Below, piece by piece: positions 10,329 through 19,347 of a DNA stretch of 64,000 nt (its first letter is position 1; each line of letters starts with the position of its first letter). The notes under the pieces are model-generated. The model searched no databases. It had not been told where the DNA came from and saw nothing but the letters and a program-made list of their open reading frames with translations. The translations under genes and the position numbers were made by a program. Origin of the DNA: Burkholderiales bacterium (GTDB lineage: Bacteria > Pseudomonadota > Gammaproteobacteria > Burkholderiales > Eutrophovitaceae); contig JAOEKQ010000003.1 of the NCBI GenBank assembly GCA_028379895.1, positions 1 to 64,000 on the forward strand. The letters run 5' to 3'.

Positions 10329-12695
10329 ATGAAATTTTCAGAAAATTGGTTGCGGACGGTCTGTCCGACATTACTTACGACTGAGGAGTTATCTGATGCT
10401 CTAACTATGGCTGGCCTAGAGGTCGAGTCTGTGCAGTCAGTTGCCAAGGGTTTAGAAGGGGTTGTTGTCGGTTTAATAACTGACACCCGTTTACATCCAA
10501 ACGCAGAACGCTTGAAAATCTGTGACGTAGATATTGGGTTGGAAGAGCAACTTCAAATCGTTTGTGGCGCACCTAACGCGGCGATAGGGATGAAGGTGCC
10601 TACAGCTTTAGTAAAAGCTCGTTTGCCTAATGGTCTTGTTATAAAAAAAGCAAAATTGAGGGGCGAGCTCTCTCAAGGTATGCTTTGCTCTGCTAGTGAG
10701 CTTGAGATAGGTGATGATTCCGCTGGCTTGATGAGTATTGATGATGGTGTCCCCCTTGGATCAGATATACGTGATGTATTTGATTTGAACGATAACGTAT
10801 TCGAGCTGAAATTAACCGCGAACCGGGGTGATTGTCTGTCAATTATGGGGATTGCTCGTGAATTACAAGCAATCGACGGGGTCTCTGCTCAATACCCAAC
10901 GGTTGAAGAAGTGACGACCTTAGGTTCGCGAGGAGCTTTGTCGGTTGTAGTCGATGAGCAAAGCGCCTGTCCACTTTACTTGGGCTTGAGTATCCAGGGT
11001 ATCAATATAAATAGCAGAACACCTGAGCATATTTTGAAGAAACTGGAAAGATCGGGCGTTCGTGGCATCAACCCCGTTGTAGATTTAACCAATTATGTGA
11101 TGCTGGAGTTAGGCCAACCCATGCACGCTTTCGATCAGGATAAGCTCACGGGGGACATTGTTGTTAGGTATGGTCAAGAAGGTGAAACCTTAGATTTACT
11201 CAATGGCCAGTCTTTAGCAGTCACTGAGGATATGCTCTTAATCACAGATGATTCAGGCCCCATAGCTTTGGCGGGGATCATGGGTGGAGCTTCAACGGCA
11301 GTTGACGAGAGTACAACAAATATATTTCTTGAGGCGGCAGTATTTTCCACCCAGTCTGTTGCGGGAAAATGGCGAGTATTGGGTTTCTCCACTGATGCCC
11401 TTCATCGATTTGAACGAGGTGTCGACTCTAACGGAACAAAAACGGCGTTGTGGCGCCTTGCTAATCTAATTACTGAGGTTTGTAATGGTGAAGTTGAGTC
11501 TTTAGTTAAAACCGGATCCAGCTTAAACCAGAAAAAAACGATTATCTTCCGTCCGGAGCGCGTACGTCGGCTATTAGGGATAGATGTCGCTGTTGATCGC
11601 ATGAAGCAAATTTTTGAATTACTGGACATGACGGTAATCTCTATTCCAGAGGGTTTCTCAGTTGTGCCACCAAGTTACCGATTCGACCTAGAAATAGAGG
11701 AGGACTTAATCGAGGAAATTATTCGTATTGAGGGTTTTGAAAAGCTTCCAAGTACGTTGCCTCTGTCTACGACATCGATGATGAGGCTGCCTGAATTAGT
11801 AAGTTGGAACGAGCGCTTGAAATTGAGCCTGACCCGTCAAGGTTATCAGGAAGTCATCACATACAGTTTTGTTGATCACTCATTAGAGAGCGATTTTGGA
11901 GTCAAAAATAAAGGGGTTTCATTGATTAACCCGATCGCTGAGCAGTATACGGTGATGAGGACCAATCTTTTAGGAAGTTTAGCGCTGGTTTTACAAAGGA
12001 ACCTTAGTCATAGAATGGACCGTATCCGAGTATTTGAAACCAGTCTTTGTTTTGAGCGGAGCGATACAGAAGAGATCAAACAAATTAATAAAATAGCAGG
12101 TATGGTCACTGGGACGGTGGTTCCTGAGCAGTGGGGACACATTAACAGGGAAGTTGATTTTTTCGATGTGAAAGGTGATTTGGAGCAGATGCTCAACTTA
12201 GAGGATGTTAACTTTTCAGTTGATCAGCATGATAGCTTCCACCCAGGCAAGGTGGCTTCGATATGGGTGCGAGGAGTGAATATCGGAATAGTTGGGGAGC
12301 TTCATCCGCAGCTGGGGCAAAAATACGACTTAGGCACAAGTGTCGTAGCGTTCGAGATAGATACGGATGCGTTACCTGAAAGTAACGTTCCTGATTTTCA
12401 TGCGTACTCAAAACTTCCCATTGTAAGACGGGATATAGCTGTCGAAATTGACGCTGATACAGAGGTCGGTAGGTTGGTAATTGAAATCAATACAGGGAAG
12501 ATCCAATATCTGAAAGACGTCAGATTATTTGATGTGTACGAGGGCAAAGGGGTGTCTGATGGTAAAAAAAGCGTAGCGTTAGCTGTAATGTTCCAAGATG
12601 ATCAAAAAACCCTTACAGATGAACAGGTTGAGAAGTCAGTGTCACTAGTGTTACAGTTGTTAAAAGTAAAGTTTAACGCAATACAGAGATTATGA
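10329..12695 (+). CDS. pheT: Phenylalanyl-tRNA synthetase beta subunit
   Basis: The 788-residue subunit has the full bacterial layout. It starts with a tRNA-binding EMAP/OB domain (residues about 40-150, RLHPNAERLKICDVD). Next come the B3/B4 editing domain, the B5 domain and the catalytic-like core. It ends with the ferredoxin-fold anticodon-binding domain (about 695-788, YSKLPIVRRDIAVE). It partners PheS to charge tRNA-Phe and to edit Tyr-tRNA-Phe. The length is close to E. coli (795). It is cotranscribed with pheS and ihfA. Confidence 0.97.
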   Translation: MKFSENWLRTVCPTLLTTEELSDALTMAGLEVESVQSVAKGLEGVVVGLITDTRLHPNAERLKICDVDIGLEEQLQIVCGAPNAAIGMKVPTALVKARLPNGLVIKKAKLRGELSQGMLCSASELEIGDDSAGLMSIDDGVPLGSDIRDVFDLNDNVFELKLTANRGDCLSIMGIARELQAIDGVSAQYPTVEEVTTLGSRGALSVVVDEQSACPLYLGLSIQGININSRTPEHILKKLERSGVRGINPVVDLTNYVMLELGQPMHAFDQDKLTGDIVVRYGQEGETLDLLNGQSLAVTEDMLLITDDSGPIALAGIMGGASTAVDESTTNIFLEAAVFSTQSVAGKWRVLGFSTDALHRFERGVDSNGTKTALWRLANLITEVCNGEVESLVKTGSSLNQKKTIIFRPERVRRLLGIDVAVDRMKQIFELLDMTVISIPEGFSVVPPSYRFDLEIEEDLIEEIIRIEGFEKLPSTLPLSTTSMMRLPELVSWNERLKLSLTRQGYQEVITYSFVDHSLESDFGVKNKGVSLINPIAEQYTVMRTNLLGSLALVLQRNLSHRMDRIRVFETSLCFERSDTEEIKQINKIAGMVTGTVVPEQWGHINREVDFFDVKGDLEQMLNLEDVNFSVDQHDSFHPGKVASIWVRGVNIGIVGELHPQLGQKYDLGTSVVAFEIDTDALPESNVPDFHAYSKLPIVRRDIAVEIDADTEVGRLVIEINTGKIQYLKDVRLFDVYEGKGVSDGKKSVALAVMFQDDQKTLTDEQVEKSVSLVLQLLKVKFNAIQRL

Positions 12696-12707
12696 GGATT
12701 AATTGAG

Positions 12708-13016
12708 ATGACGCTGACTAAAGCTGAGCTGTCAGACCTCCTTTTTGAGAAACTCGGATTAAACAAGACTGAGGCGAAGGATTTCGTTGAAACCTTTTTT
12801 GAGGAAATTAGAGGAGGTCTTGAAAAAGGCGAGGACGTCAAGCTGTCTGGGTTTGGTAATTTTCAGTTGAGAAATAAAAGTCAAAGGCCAGGACGTAATC
12901 CCAAGACAGGAGAAGCAATACCAATCTTAGCTCGTCGAGTTGTAACGTTCCATCCGAGTCAAAAATTCAAATATCGTGTTGAACTGAATCATAAATCTGA
13001 AAAAACCGAGATTTAA
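12708..13016 (+). CDS. ihfA: Integration host factor alpha subunit
   Basis: The 102-residue HU/IHF-family protein binds and sharply bends DNA as a heterodimer with IhfB. The family signature is present ([20 protein letters not shown]), including the RPGRNP arm tip, and the N-terminus ([18 protein letters not shown]) is typical of the alpha subunit. It lies 12 bp after pheT, as in most gammaproteobacteria, and is followed by a MerR-family gene. Confidence 0.95.
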   Translation: MTLTKAELSDLLFEKLGLNKTEAKDFVETFFEEIRGGLEKGEDVKLSGFGNFQLRNKSQRPGRNPKTGEAIPILARRVVTFHPSQKFKYRVELNHKSEKTEI

Positions 13017-13033
13017 TTACGGTACGATAAACT

Positions 13034-13369
13034 TTGGTTTCTTCAATACCAGAAAAACGTTATTTTACTATCGGGGAAGTTAGCAAGATATGTGGAATCA
13101 AACCTCATGTGTTGAGATATTGGGAACAAGAGTTTCCAGAACTTCAATCCATAGATCGGCGTTCAAAACGTCGTTATTACCAAAAAAAAGACGTTTTACT
13201 TGTTCTCAGGATAAGGGCTTTGCTTCGGGATGATGGTTTCACTATCAACGGCGCTCGCTCAAGACTTAGCGAAAAGTCTGCAAAAACGAAGATCGATACG
13301 GTCGATGATCGCAAACTGATTGAATCGAAGGAATTACGGGACATTCTCCGTATACTCAGAAGTGAATAA
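13034..13369 (+). CDS. MerR-family transcriptional regulator
   Basis: The 111-residue protein has a MerR-type winged helix (KRYFTIGEVSKICGIKPHVL, then RYWEQEFPEL and RRYYQKKDVL) and a short C-terminal helix, with no obvious effector or metal-binding cysteines. The start is TTG at 13034. It is the first start codon after an in-frame TAA two codons upstream, and it has a poor Shine-Dalgarno. A MerR-type gene next to ihfA is a conserved arrangement in many gammaproteobacteria, but its targets are not established from sequence. Confidence 0.88.
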   Translation: MVSSIPEKRYFTIGEVSKICGIKPHVLRYWEQEFPELQSIDRRSKRRYYQKKDVLLVLRIRALLRDDGFTINGARSRLSEKSAKTKIDTVDDRKLIESKELRDILRILRSE

Positions 13370-13381
13370 TGATTGGTCTGA

Positions 13382-13387
13382 TATAAT
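13382..13387 (+). promoter_or_regulatory. Probable -10 box of tRNA-Pro
   Basis: A perfect TATAAT lies 24 bp before the mature tRNA, in the short gap after the MerR gene. No good -35 hexamer is present at the usual spacing, so the call rests on the -10 match and position. Confidence 0.45.
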
Positions 13388-13410
13388 TCGTTGATTGTAG
13401 TTTCAATCAT

Positions 13411-13487
13411 CGGGGCGTAGCGCAGCCTGGTAGCGTACCTGCATGGGGTGCAGGGGGTCGTGAGTTCGAATCTCACCGTCCCGACCA
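13411..13487 (+). tRNA. tRNA-Pro (anticodon GGG)
   Basis: The 77-nt gene folds as a cloverleaf. The acceptor stem pairs CGGGGCG with CGTCCCG, the D-loop holds AGCCTGGTAGCG, and the anticodon stem CCTGC/GCAGG encloses ATGGGGT with GGG at positions 34-36. The T arm has GTTCGAATC and CCA is encoded at 13485-13487. It reads CCC and CCU codons. It lies between the MerR gene and surE. Confidence 0.96.
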
Positions 13488-13554
13488 ATGATAAACGTAA
13501 GATCTCGGCGCGGTGGCTGATACTCATGATAATAAAACAAGTATTTCCTCTGAT

Positions 13555-14295
13555 ATGAAAATACTTATCAGTAACGATGATGGTTTTTTTGCTCCAGGAC
13601 TCAAAGCACTTGCGGATGCGATGTCAGAGGTTGGCGACGTAACCGTGGTAGCTCCGAACAAAGATTATAGTGGAGCAAGTAATTCTTTAACGTTAGATAG
13701 GCCTCTCGTTGTTAACCAACACGAAAAAAATATTTACTCCGTAAATGGAACTCCGGCGGACTGTGTCCACCTGGCGGTTACAGGCTTATTAAGTGAAGCT
13801 CCAGACATTGTTGTGTCGGGTATTAATAATGGAGCGAATATGGGAGAGGATACGATTTACAGTGGCACAGTTGCAGCTGCGATGGAGGGCTTTATGTTGG
13901 GCATACCCGCGCTAGCGATTTCATTAGCGAGTAAACACGGAGCGCATTTCGATACCGCTGCATCAGTCGCTGCAGATATCGTTACAAAATTAAAAACGGG
14001 GAAGTTTGATAAAAAATACTTGTTAAATATTAATGTTCCTGATGTCGACATTGGTGAGCTTCGTGGCGTGCACATTACTCGTTTAGGGGCGCGAGACAAA
14101 GCACAAGGTGTTTTGGAGACCAAAAACCCAAGAGGACAAAAGGTTTATTGGATAGGAGCTGCAGGCGATGTTAAAGATGGCAGTAAGGGTACAGATTTTG
14201 GGGCCATCGCAAATAGTAGTATTTCGATTACCCCCCTTAAAGTTGATTTAACTGATACCGCAGTCGGTACTCAACTTGAGTTTCTCAGTCGTTAG
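13555..14295 (+). CDS. surE: 5'-nucleotidase SurE
   Basis: The product of about 246 residues is a metal-dependent survival-protein nucleotidase that dephosphorylates nucleoside monophosphates. The active-site motif [11 protein letters not shown] at the N-terminus, YSGASNSLT and the [20 protein letters not shown] segment are all present. I start it at the ATG at 13555 because the family begins MxILxSNDDG. An in-frame GTG at 13513 would add 14 unrelated residues. Neither start has a clear Shine-Dalgarno. It leads the surE-pcm-nlpD unit. Confidence 0.93.
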   Translation: MKILISNDDGFFAPGLKALADAMSEVGDVTVVAPNKDYSGASNSLTLDRPLVVNQHEKNIYSVNGTPADCVHLAVTGLLSEAPDIVVSGINNGANMGEDTIYSGTVAAAMEGFMLGIPALAISLASKHGAHFDTAASVAADIVTKLKTGKFDKKYLLNINVPDVDIGELRGVHITRLGARDKAQGVLETKNPRGQKVYWIGAAGDVKDGSKGTDFGAIANSSISITPLKVDLTDTAVGTQLEFLSR

Positions 14296-14324
14296 CAATT
14301 CCGCTTATAGGTTGTGAATCAATC

Positions 14325-14996
14325 GTGAGTATTTCGCGCGACAGTAAGGTCGGAATAGGTATGACATCCGAGCGTACCCGGAGGCGGATGGTAGACCGGC
14401 TCCGAGAGAACGGGGTTTCTGACGAGGTGGTTCTCCAGGCGATGAATGCTATTCCAAGGCATTTTTTTGTCGAAGAAGCCTTGGCCAGTAGGGCTTATGA
14501 CGACGTATCATTACCGATAGGATCAGGTCAAACGATTTCAAGGCCCCTTACGGTGGCGCGCTCTTGTGAGCTTGCCAGGACTCGCTCATCTATTAGGCGG
14601 ATTCTCGAGATTGGGACAGGATGTGGATATCAGGCGGCTGTTCTCTCTTTAATTGCCAAGGAGGTTTACTCCATTGAGAGAATTAGCTCCTTACTTGGCC
14701 GCGCTCGAGTGAAGCTTCGTAAGCTAAAGTGTCATAACGTTCAAGTGAAACATGCAGATGGTTCAAGTGGTCTAGAATCTTTATTTCCTCTTGATGCGAT
14801 TATTGTTGCAGCGGGTGCCGTCGAACTTCCTGAGCATTTAATCGACTTATTAGCAGAGGACGGCCGATTAATCATCCCGCTCGGTAAAGATACGCAGTTC
14901 TTGACAGAAGTGAAAAAGCTAAAGGTCGGGTACGAGTTAATCCAGCATGAAGAAGTGAGTTTTGTACCATTCTTGAGTGGTGTTGTTGTAAAGTAA
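14325..14996 (+). CDS. pcm: Protein-L-isoaspartate O-methyltransferase
   Basis: This enzyme repairs damaged proteins by methylating L-isoaspartyl residues with S-adenosylmethionine. Diagnostic segments are RTRRRMVDRLRENG, PIGSGQTISRP and the SAM-binding motif I ILEIGTGCGYQAAVL. The C-terminal FVPFLSGV is also typical. The GTG at 14325 gives 223 residues with a GIGMTSERTR opening. The ATG at 14361 gives 211 residues, the common family length, and is also possible. The gene follows surE by 29 bp, the standard order. Confidence 0.92.
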   Translation: MSISRDSKVGIGMTSERTRRRMVDRLRENGVSDEVVLQAMNAIPRHFFVEEALASRAYDDVSLPIGSGQTISRPLTVARSCELARTRSSIRRILEIGTGCGYQAAVLSLIAKEVYSIERISSLLGRARVKLRKLKCHNVQVKHADGSSGLESLFPLDAIIVAAGAVELPEHLIDLLAEDGRLIIPLGKDTQFLTEVKKLKVGYELIQHEEVSFVPFLSGVVVK

Positions 14997-15001
14997 AGGC
15001 C

Positions 15002-15811
15002 ATGCGACCGCGTCCGATCTTAAATAAATTTTATTACATGGCAATATCTGCCTTGGTGATAACTGCCCTAGGTTGCGGGACAACGAAGAGTGTCGCGCCA
15101 ATTAAGGATTATTCTCCTGCACCTGATCTGTCTACGGGGGCTACGAAAATTGAAAAAAAACCAGTCTCCACGCCTCAAAACTCTTCAAAGGAAGTCAAAG
15201 CCAAGAGCGCAAGCATGAAGGCTGATCGATATGAGGTGAAGCAGGGCGATACCCTTTATAGTATTTCCATTCAGTTCGGGATTGATTATAAAAAACTTGC
15301 GCGTTTTAACAGTATTGATGACACGGATGTGATAAGCGTAGGACAAGTGTTAAAAATACCAAAAAGTACGGCTAAAGTTGAAGGAGAGCCAAAGCGTAAT
15401 GTTCTCCCGGAAAGTCCCCCGCGCATATCCTCGTCTGCACCAAGCACTTGGCGCTGGCCGGTTAGCGGTACTCTTAAATATCGATATATGGAGCGTGTCA
15501 GTGAGCGGGGAAAAGGTCTCGGAATTGAGGTGACTAAAGAGACGGCTGTTTTTGCGGCCGCTCCAGGAAAAGTTGTATACAGCGGTAGTGGATTGCGCGG
15601 ATATGGAAAATTATTAATTATCAAACATAATGATAGTTTTTTAAGTGTCTATGCTCATAACAGTCAACTTTTATCAAGCGAAGGGCAATTTATAGCTCAG
15701 GGACAACAGATAGCAATCGTTGGGGGTGAAAATCAAAGCAAAATCTTGCATTTTGAGGTTCGGCGGAAAGGTAAACCCGTAGACCCGCTGAAATATCTTC
15801 CCAAACAGTAA
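15002..15811 (+). CDS. nlpD: NlpD-type LysM/M23 lipoprotein, degenerate peptidase
   Basis: This 269-residue envelope lipoprotein has a lipobox ending ALGC (Cys25). A linker follows, then a LysM domain (YEVKQGDTLYSISIQFG, about residues 78-121) and an M23/LytM domain (about 150-265). In an active M23 enzyme zinc is bound by an HxxxD motif and an HxH. Here the first reads GKGLGIE, so its His and Asp are lost. NlpD in E. coli is likewise inactive and activates the amidase AmiC. The same role in septal wall splitting is inferred. It follows pcm by 5 bp. rpoS, its usual next neighbour, is absent. Confidence 0.9.
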   Translation: MRPRPILNKFYYMAISALVITALGCGTTKSVAPIKDYSPAPDLSTGATKIEKKPVSTPQNSSKEVKAKSASMKADRYEVKQGDTLYSISIQFGIDYKKLARFNSIDDTDVISVGQVLKIPKSTAKVEGEPKRNVLPESPPRISSSAPSTWRWPVSGTLKYRYMERVSERGKGLGIEVTKETAVFAAAPGKVVYSGSGLRGYGKLLIIKHNDSFLSVYAHNSQLLSSEGQFIAQGQQIAIVGGENQSKILHFEVRRKGKPVDPLKYLPKQ

Positions 15812-15851
15812 TGAAGGCCCTGTTGACGCTATGTGTAAAGTTTTTTAATTT

Positions 15852-16628
15852 TCAAACGATATAGGTTTGATTTGATAGTTCAGTGCCTTCAGCGTCGAAA
15901 GTCGCTTCTGAAAATCGTATTTCTGAGGCGTCCGCATTAATTAGTAGCAAGGACGTGGCTCGCGTGCCGTATTCTGGCGTCTTGATGAATATCGAAGACA
16001 ATGTGCGCTCCCATTCTAAAGATACTCCAGAACGTGGGAGCAAATCGTCTGATGGTTTGGTTTTATCAGACATTAACTCCAATATGTCTTTGAATTGGAT
16101 GACATCGCTTACATTTATCAGTTTGTGGAGCCGAGCTTTCCCAGTTGTTACTTTAGGCCAATCAGTATCTAGTAAATGGTTACTCAATCCGTATATGCCA
16201 GGCTTTGTTATTGACTCAACAGAGTCAAATTTTTTATTTTGCCTGTTAGTGACGTAAGTTATCGAAGAGCGGTCACCAATCAGCAAGTTAAAACCTCTAT
16301 ATGTCGCAAGCTGGTTCGTCAAGGAAGAACCATACAATTCTGGAGACATACTGCCCGTTAGATACTCAGTGGTTAGGTGACCTCGCGATTTCTTTGTGTC
16401 CGTAACTGGCACCTGTTCTCTAAAGTTTGTAACTGCAGCCCAACGGCCTGAACCGGTTACACCCATCCATGTTCCTAATTGATCTAGATCTTGACCAGCC
16501 GTTATATTTGGTGAATTAGTCCAGCGATGAGCCCTAGCGGATGGTCTTCTGTGATATTCATCACGGTTGGACGCTACGATTAAAGTATATTTAGGATGAG
16601 CTTTCCAAGCGAACAGTGTTAGGCACAT
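15852..16628 (-). CDS. NRDE/TANGO2-family protein
   Basis: The 258-residue protein starts MCLTLFAW and has the name-giving SNRDEYHRRP motif at about residues 20-29, then GTWMGVTGSGRWAAVTNFR. The opening Met-Cys is conserved and may act as an N-terminal nucleophile after Met removal, as in Ntn hydrolases (inference from family shape). The function in bacteria is not settled. It lies 1 bp downstream of ygfZ and is the last gene of a nadB-ygfZ unit, converging on nlpD. Confidence 0.85.
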   Translation of the reverse strand: MCLTLFAWKAHPKYTLIVASNRDEYHRRPSARAHRWTNSPNITAGQDLDQLGTWMGVTGSGRWAAVTNFREQVPVTDTKKSRGHLTTEYLTGSMSPELYGSSLTNQLATYRGFNLLIGDRSSITYVTNRQNKKFDSVESITKPGIYGLSNHLLDTDWPKVTTGKARLHKLINVSDVIQFKDILELMSDKTKPSDDLLPRSGVSLEWERTLSSIFIKTPEYGTRATSLLLINADASEIRFSEATFDAEGTELSNQTYIV

Positions 16629-16629
16629 A

Positions 16630-17595
16630 TTAAATTACGGTTACTGCATCAATTTGGATTGAATCAGAAGTAGTGAGTTTTACATCATCAATGTTATCGA
16701 TATGGATTACAGCGAGTCCTGCTTGAGAATTATTTGTGGGAATATTGCGGGCTGTATGGCAAACCATTCCACAAACTGCGCCGTTCGAGTTCACAATGGT
16801 TGCCCCAGGACTGATCAACGCGCTCGATTTAAAGCTACACAGTTTTCGTTTCACAGAACCAAGGTATTTTGTTCTCGCTACGATCTCTTGTCCTGGATAA
16901 CATCCCTTCGAAAAACTGACGCCTTCACGTTTTTCAAGATTAATCATTTGAGGCAAGAACTGCTCTTTTGTTGCGTCTTGGATATTTACGATTCCGTTAC
17001 GAATGTTTTCAAGTTCCCAGCATTCGAAATCTGATGATGAGTATATTGTTTTTGCTTTGAGCCAAAATGACATCAGTGACTCATTAGGGCACAGGATTAT
17101 CCCCTGTGTTTGATTTATTTTTAGTTTCTGACAATTCAACCCATCGAATTGCGTCTTGTCTATCTCAGTAACAGTCTCTCCGATTACTCCAATCATTGCG
17201 ATTGCTTGATTTTCACTGATAGTTACTTTTGCTCTTAGAATGAATCGGGAAATTCTTGATATGAATTCATCGACTAAATCATGAGGCAAAAGGAGATTAA
17301 AGGAGCTCTGATCACGTATCACATAGGGTGTAGCAATCAACCGTCCCTTTGGAGTGCAATAACCCGCAGGCAACAATGAGTTATTGTTAATATTTTTTAT
17401 GTCACCCGATAACTGGGAATCAAGGAACGTTTCCGCATCAGCGCCTGATACGTTAATTAAAGATTGAGCGAAAATAGGTGTAACCATCGAATGGGAACCC
17501 GTAGTTATGTCGTGATTTTTCTCTCGTGTATTCTTATCATCCTTGTCTAAAAGAGGGGCCCATATGGATTTCTGTACCTCTAAGCGTGTTGACAT
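16630..17595 (-). CDS. ygfZ: YgfZ/GcvT-like folate-binding Fe-S protein
   Basis: The protein, about 321 residues, carries the YgfZ signature KGCYPGQEIVARTKYLG, whose Cys is needed for function in E. coli. There YgfZ helps maintain certain iron-sulfur enzymes with folate. The nadB stop TAA overlaps the ATG at 17595 (TAATG), which argues for translational coupling and this start. An in-frame ATG at 17616 lies inside nadB. The remaining sequence is divergent but has the expected GcvT-like length. Confidence 0.88.
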   Translation of the reverse strand: MSTRLEVQKSIWAPLLDKDDKNTREKNHDITTGSHSMVTPIFAQSLINVSGADAETFLDSQLSGDIKNINNNSLLPAGYCTPKGRLIATPYVIRDQSSFNLLLPHDLVDEFISRISRFILRAKVTISENQAIAMIGVIGETVTEIDKTQFDGLNCQKLKINQTQGIILCPNESLMSFWLKAKTIYSSSDFECWELENIRNGIVNIQDATKEQFLPQMINLEKREGVSFSKGCYPGQEIVARTKYLGSVKRKLCSFKSSALISPGATIVNSNGAVCGMVCHTARNIPTNNSQAGLAVIHIDNIDDVKLTTSDSIQIDAVTVI

Positions 17596-19175
17596 TATGA
17601 TTTTTTCGGGTCGCATTTTGTGTTAATCGCTTTATCATTTAACGATGGATAATCCGCGCTGAAATGTAAGCCACGACTTTCTTGTCGCCGCAACGCGCAA
17701 CGAACGATGAGCTGCGACACCTCGACCAAATTTCGAAGCTCCAAAAGGTCGCGGGTTACTCTAAAATTTGAATAATATTCTCTAATTTCTTCTCTTAAAA
17801 ATTTTAGTCTATGTTCTGCGCGCTCCAATCTTTTCGTAGTTCGAACTATACCTACGTAATTCCACATAAATCGTCTGAGTTCGTCCCAATTGTGAGCGAT
17901 GATGACTTCCTCGTCAGAGTCTGTTACTCGACTCTCATCCCATTCTTTAATGGGTTCCATGCGTTCATAACTCGATCTGAGAATGTGGTTAGCCGCTTGT
18001 TCTGAAAACACCAGACATTCGAGGAGTGAGTTGCTAGCAAGTCTGTTGGCCCCATGAAGACCCGTGTGGGCGGTCTCTCCGACAGCGTAAAGTCCATCTA
18101 TATCTGTCAGTCCGTCAAGTGTAGTGTTCACTCCACCACATGTGTAATGAGCGGCAGGCACTACTGGAATCGGTTCCCTGGATGCGTCAATGCCTAACTC
18201 TAGACAACGTTTGTAGATATTAGGGAAGTGTGATTTGACAAATTTTAGTCCCCGATGGGAAACATCTAAATAGACACAATCGATACCGTGTTTTTTCATT
18301 TCTGCATCTATACTTCTTGCCACCACATCACGTGGGGCTAACTCGGCCCTAGAATCATAATCAGGCATGAACCGATGTCCATTTGGTAATAACAATACTC
18401 CGCCCTCACCGCGAAGAGCTTCCGAGATCAAGAATGATTTCGCCTCGGAATGATATAAGCATGTTGGATGAAATTGAATGAATTCCATATTTGATACGCT
18501 ACATCCTGCTCTCCATCCAATTGCAATGCCATCCCCTGTAGATGTATCTGGGTTTGTTGTATATAAGTAGCTTTTGCCTGCCCCACCTGTTGCTAAAATA
18601 ACCGTGGGTGCTTGAATGGCAACTACCGAATCTTCATCTGAATCCAAAACATAGATACCGCAGCAAGCAGTTCGTCCAGTATCTTCATTTTTTGTTGTTA
18701 TTACGTCAATTCCTACGTGATTTTCTAAAATTGTAATGTTTGGGTGATTGCGCACCCGCTCCTCAAGGGTTGTCTGTACAGCATGTCCTGTCGCGTCTTT
18801 CGCATGAATGATACGTCGGAAACTATGACCACCTTCCATTGTCAGGTGTAGTCCTGAGGACGTATTTTCATCTTTCGTAAAATTCACGCCTTGATTGATC
18901 AGCCAATCTATCCCTTCAGCGCCCTTTTCTACGACCAGTTGAGTTACGTTGAGGTCGCTTAGGTGAGCGCCTGCGACCATCGTGTCTTTGACGTGCGACT
19001 CATGAGTATCAAAAGTATCAACTACTGCTGCAATGCCACCCTGTGCCCAGTTACTAGCTCCATCCAGCATCGCTTTTTTGGTTACGATTGCCACTTTGAG
19101 TTGCGGTGCTAGTTTGAGTGCGCTTGCCAATCCTGCCAAACCACTTCCGAGAATTACTACGTCAAAATTGATCAC
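17595..19175 (-). CDS. nadB: L-aspartate oxidase
   Basis: The 526-residue flavoprotein oxidises L-aspartate to iminoaspartate for de novo NAD synthesis. The N-terminal FAD-binding motif (VILGSGLAGLASAL) and the succinate-dehydrogenase-like segments (ATGGAGKSYLYTTNPD, FIQFHPT, THTGLHGANRLASNSLLE after the C-terminal FAD loop) are intact. The start is GTG at 19175. It is divergent from rpoE across about 110 bp, the same arrangement as in E. coli and Pseudomonas. nadA and nadC are not in the window. Confidence 0.95.
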   Translation of the reverse strand: MINFDVVILGSGLAGLASALKLAPQLKVAIVTKKAMLDGASNWAQGGIAAVVDTFDTHESHVKDTMVAGAHLSDLNVTQLVVEKGAEGIDWLINQGVNFTKDENTSSGLHLTMEGGHSFRRIIHAKDATGHAVQTTLEERVRNHPNITILENHVGIDVITTKNEDTGRTACCGIYVLDSDEDSVVAIQAPTVILATGGAGKSYLYTTNPDTSTGDGIAIGWRAGCSVSNMEFIQFHPTCLYHSEAKSFLISEALRGEGGVLLLPNGHRFMPDYDSRAELAPRDVVARSIDAEMKKHGIDCVYLDVSHRGLKFVKSHFPNIYKRCLELGIDASREPIPVVPAAHYTCGGVNTTLDGLTDIDGLYAVGETAHTGLHGANRLASNSLLECLVFSEQAANHILRSSYERMEPIKEWDESRVTDSDEEVIIAHNWDELRRFMWNYVGIVRTTKRLERAEHRLKFLREEIREYYSNFRVTRDLLELRNLVEVSQLIVRCALRRQESRGLHFSADYPSLNDKAINTKCDPKKS

Positions 19176-19286
19176 TGCGTCTATAATGAAAATGTTATCA
19201 AGAAAACGTAAGAGTATCTCAATTATGTCTGCGTTTATAGATAAATTGAAGTTTGCAAAATTTGTTTCAAATTAGACAAATTTGAG

Positions 19287-19315
19287 GGAACTCATACCAC
19301 TATTTAACACTCACA
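19287..19315 (+). promoter_or_regulatory. Candidate sigma-E promoter of rpoE
   Basis: GGAACTC (19287-19293) and TCACA (19311-19315), separated by 17 bp, fit the sigma-E pattern GGAACTT with TCTGA/TCAAA-like -10. A transcript would start near 19322, leaving a short leader before the rpoE ribosome binding site. Self-activation of rpoE is well known, which supports the call. The -10 match is partial. Confidence 0.5.
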
Positions 19316-19347
19316 CTCCTGTAACTTCATATTATAGGGGCATCACC

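Noticed and set aside
15852-15870. TCAAAC/GTTTGA hairpin as a bidirectional terminator between nlpD and the NRDE gene
   Set aside because: The six-pair stem is not followed by a proper T run in either direction.
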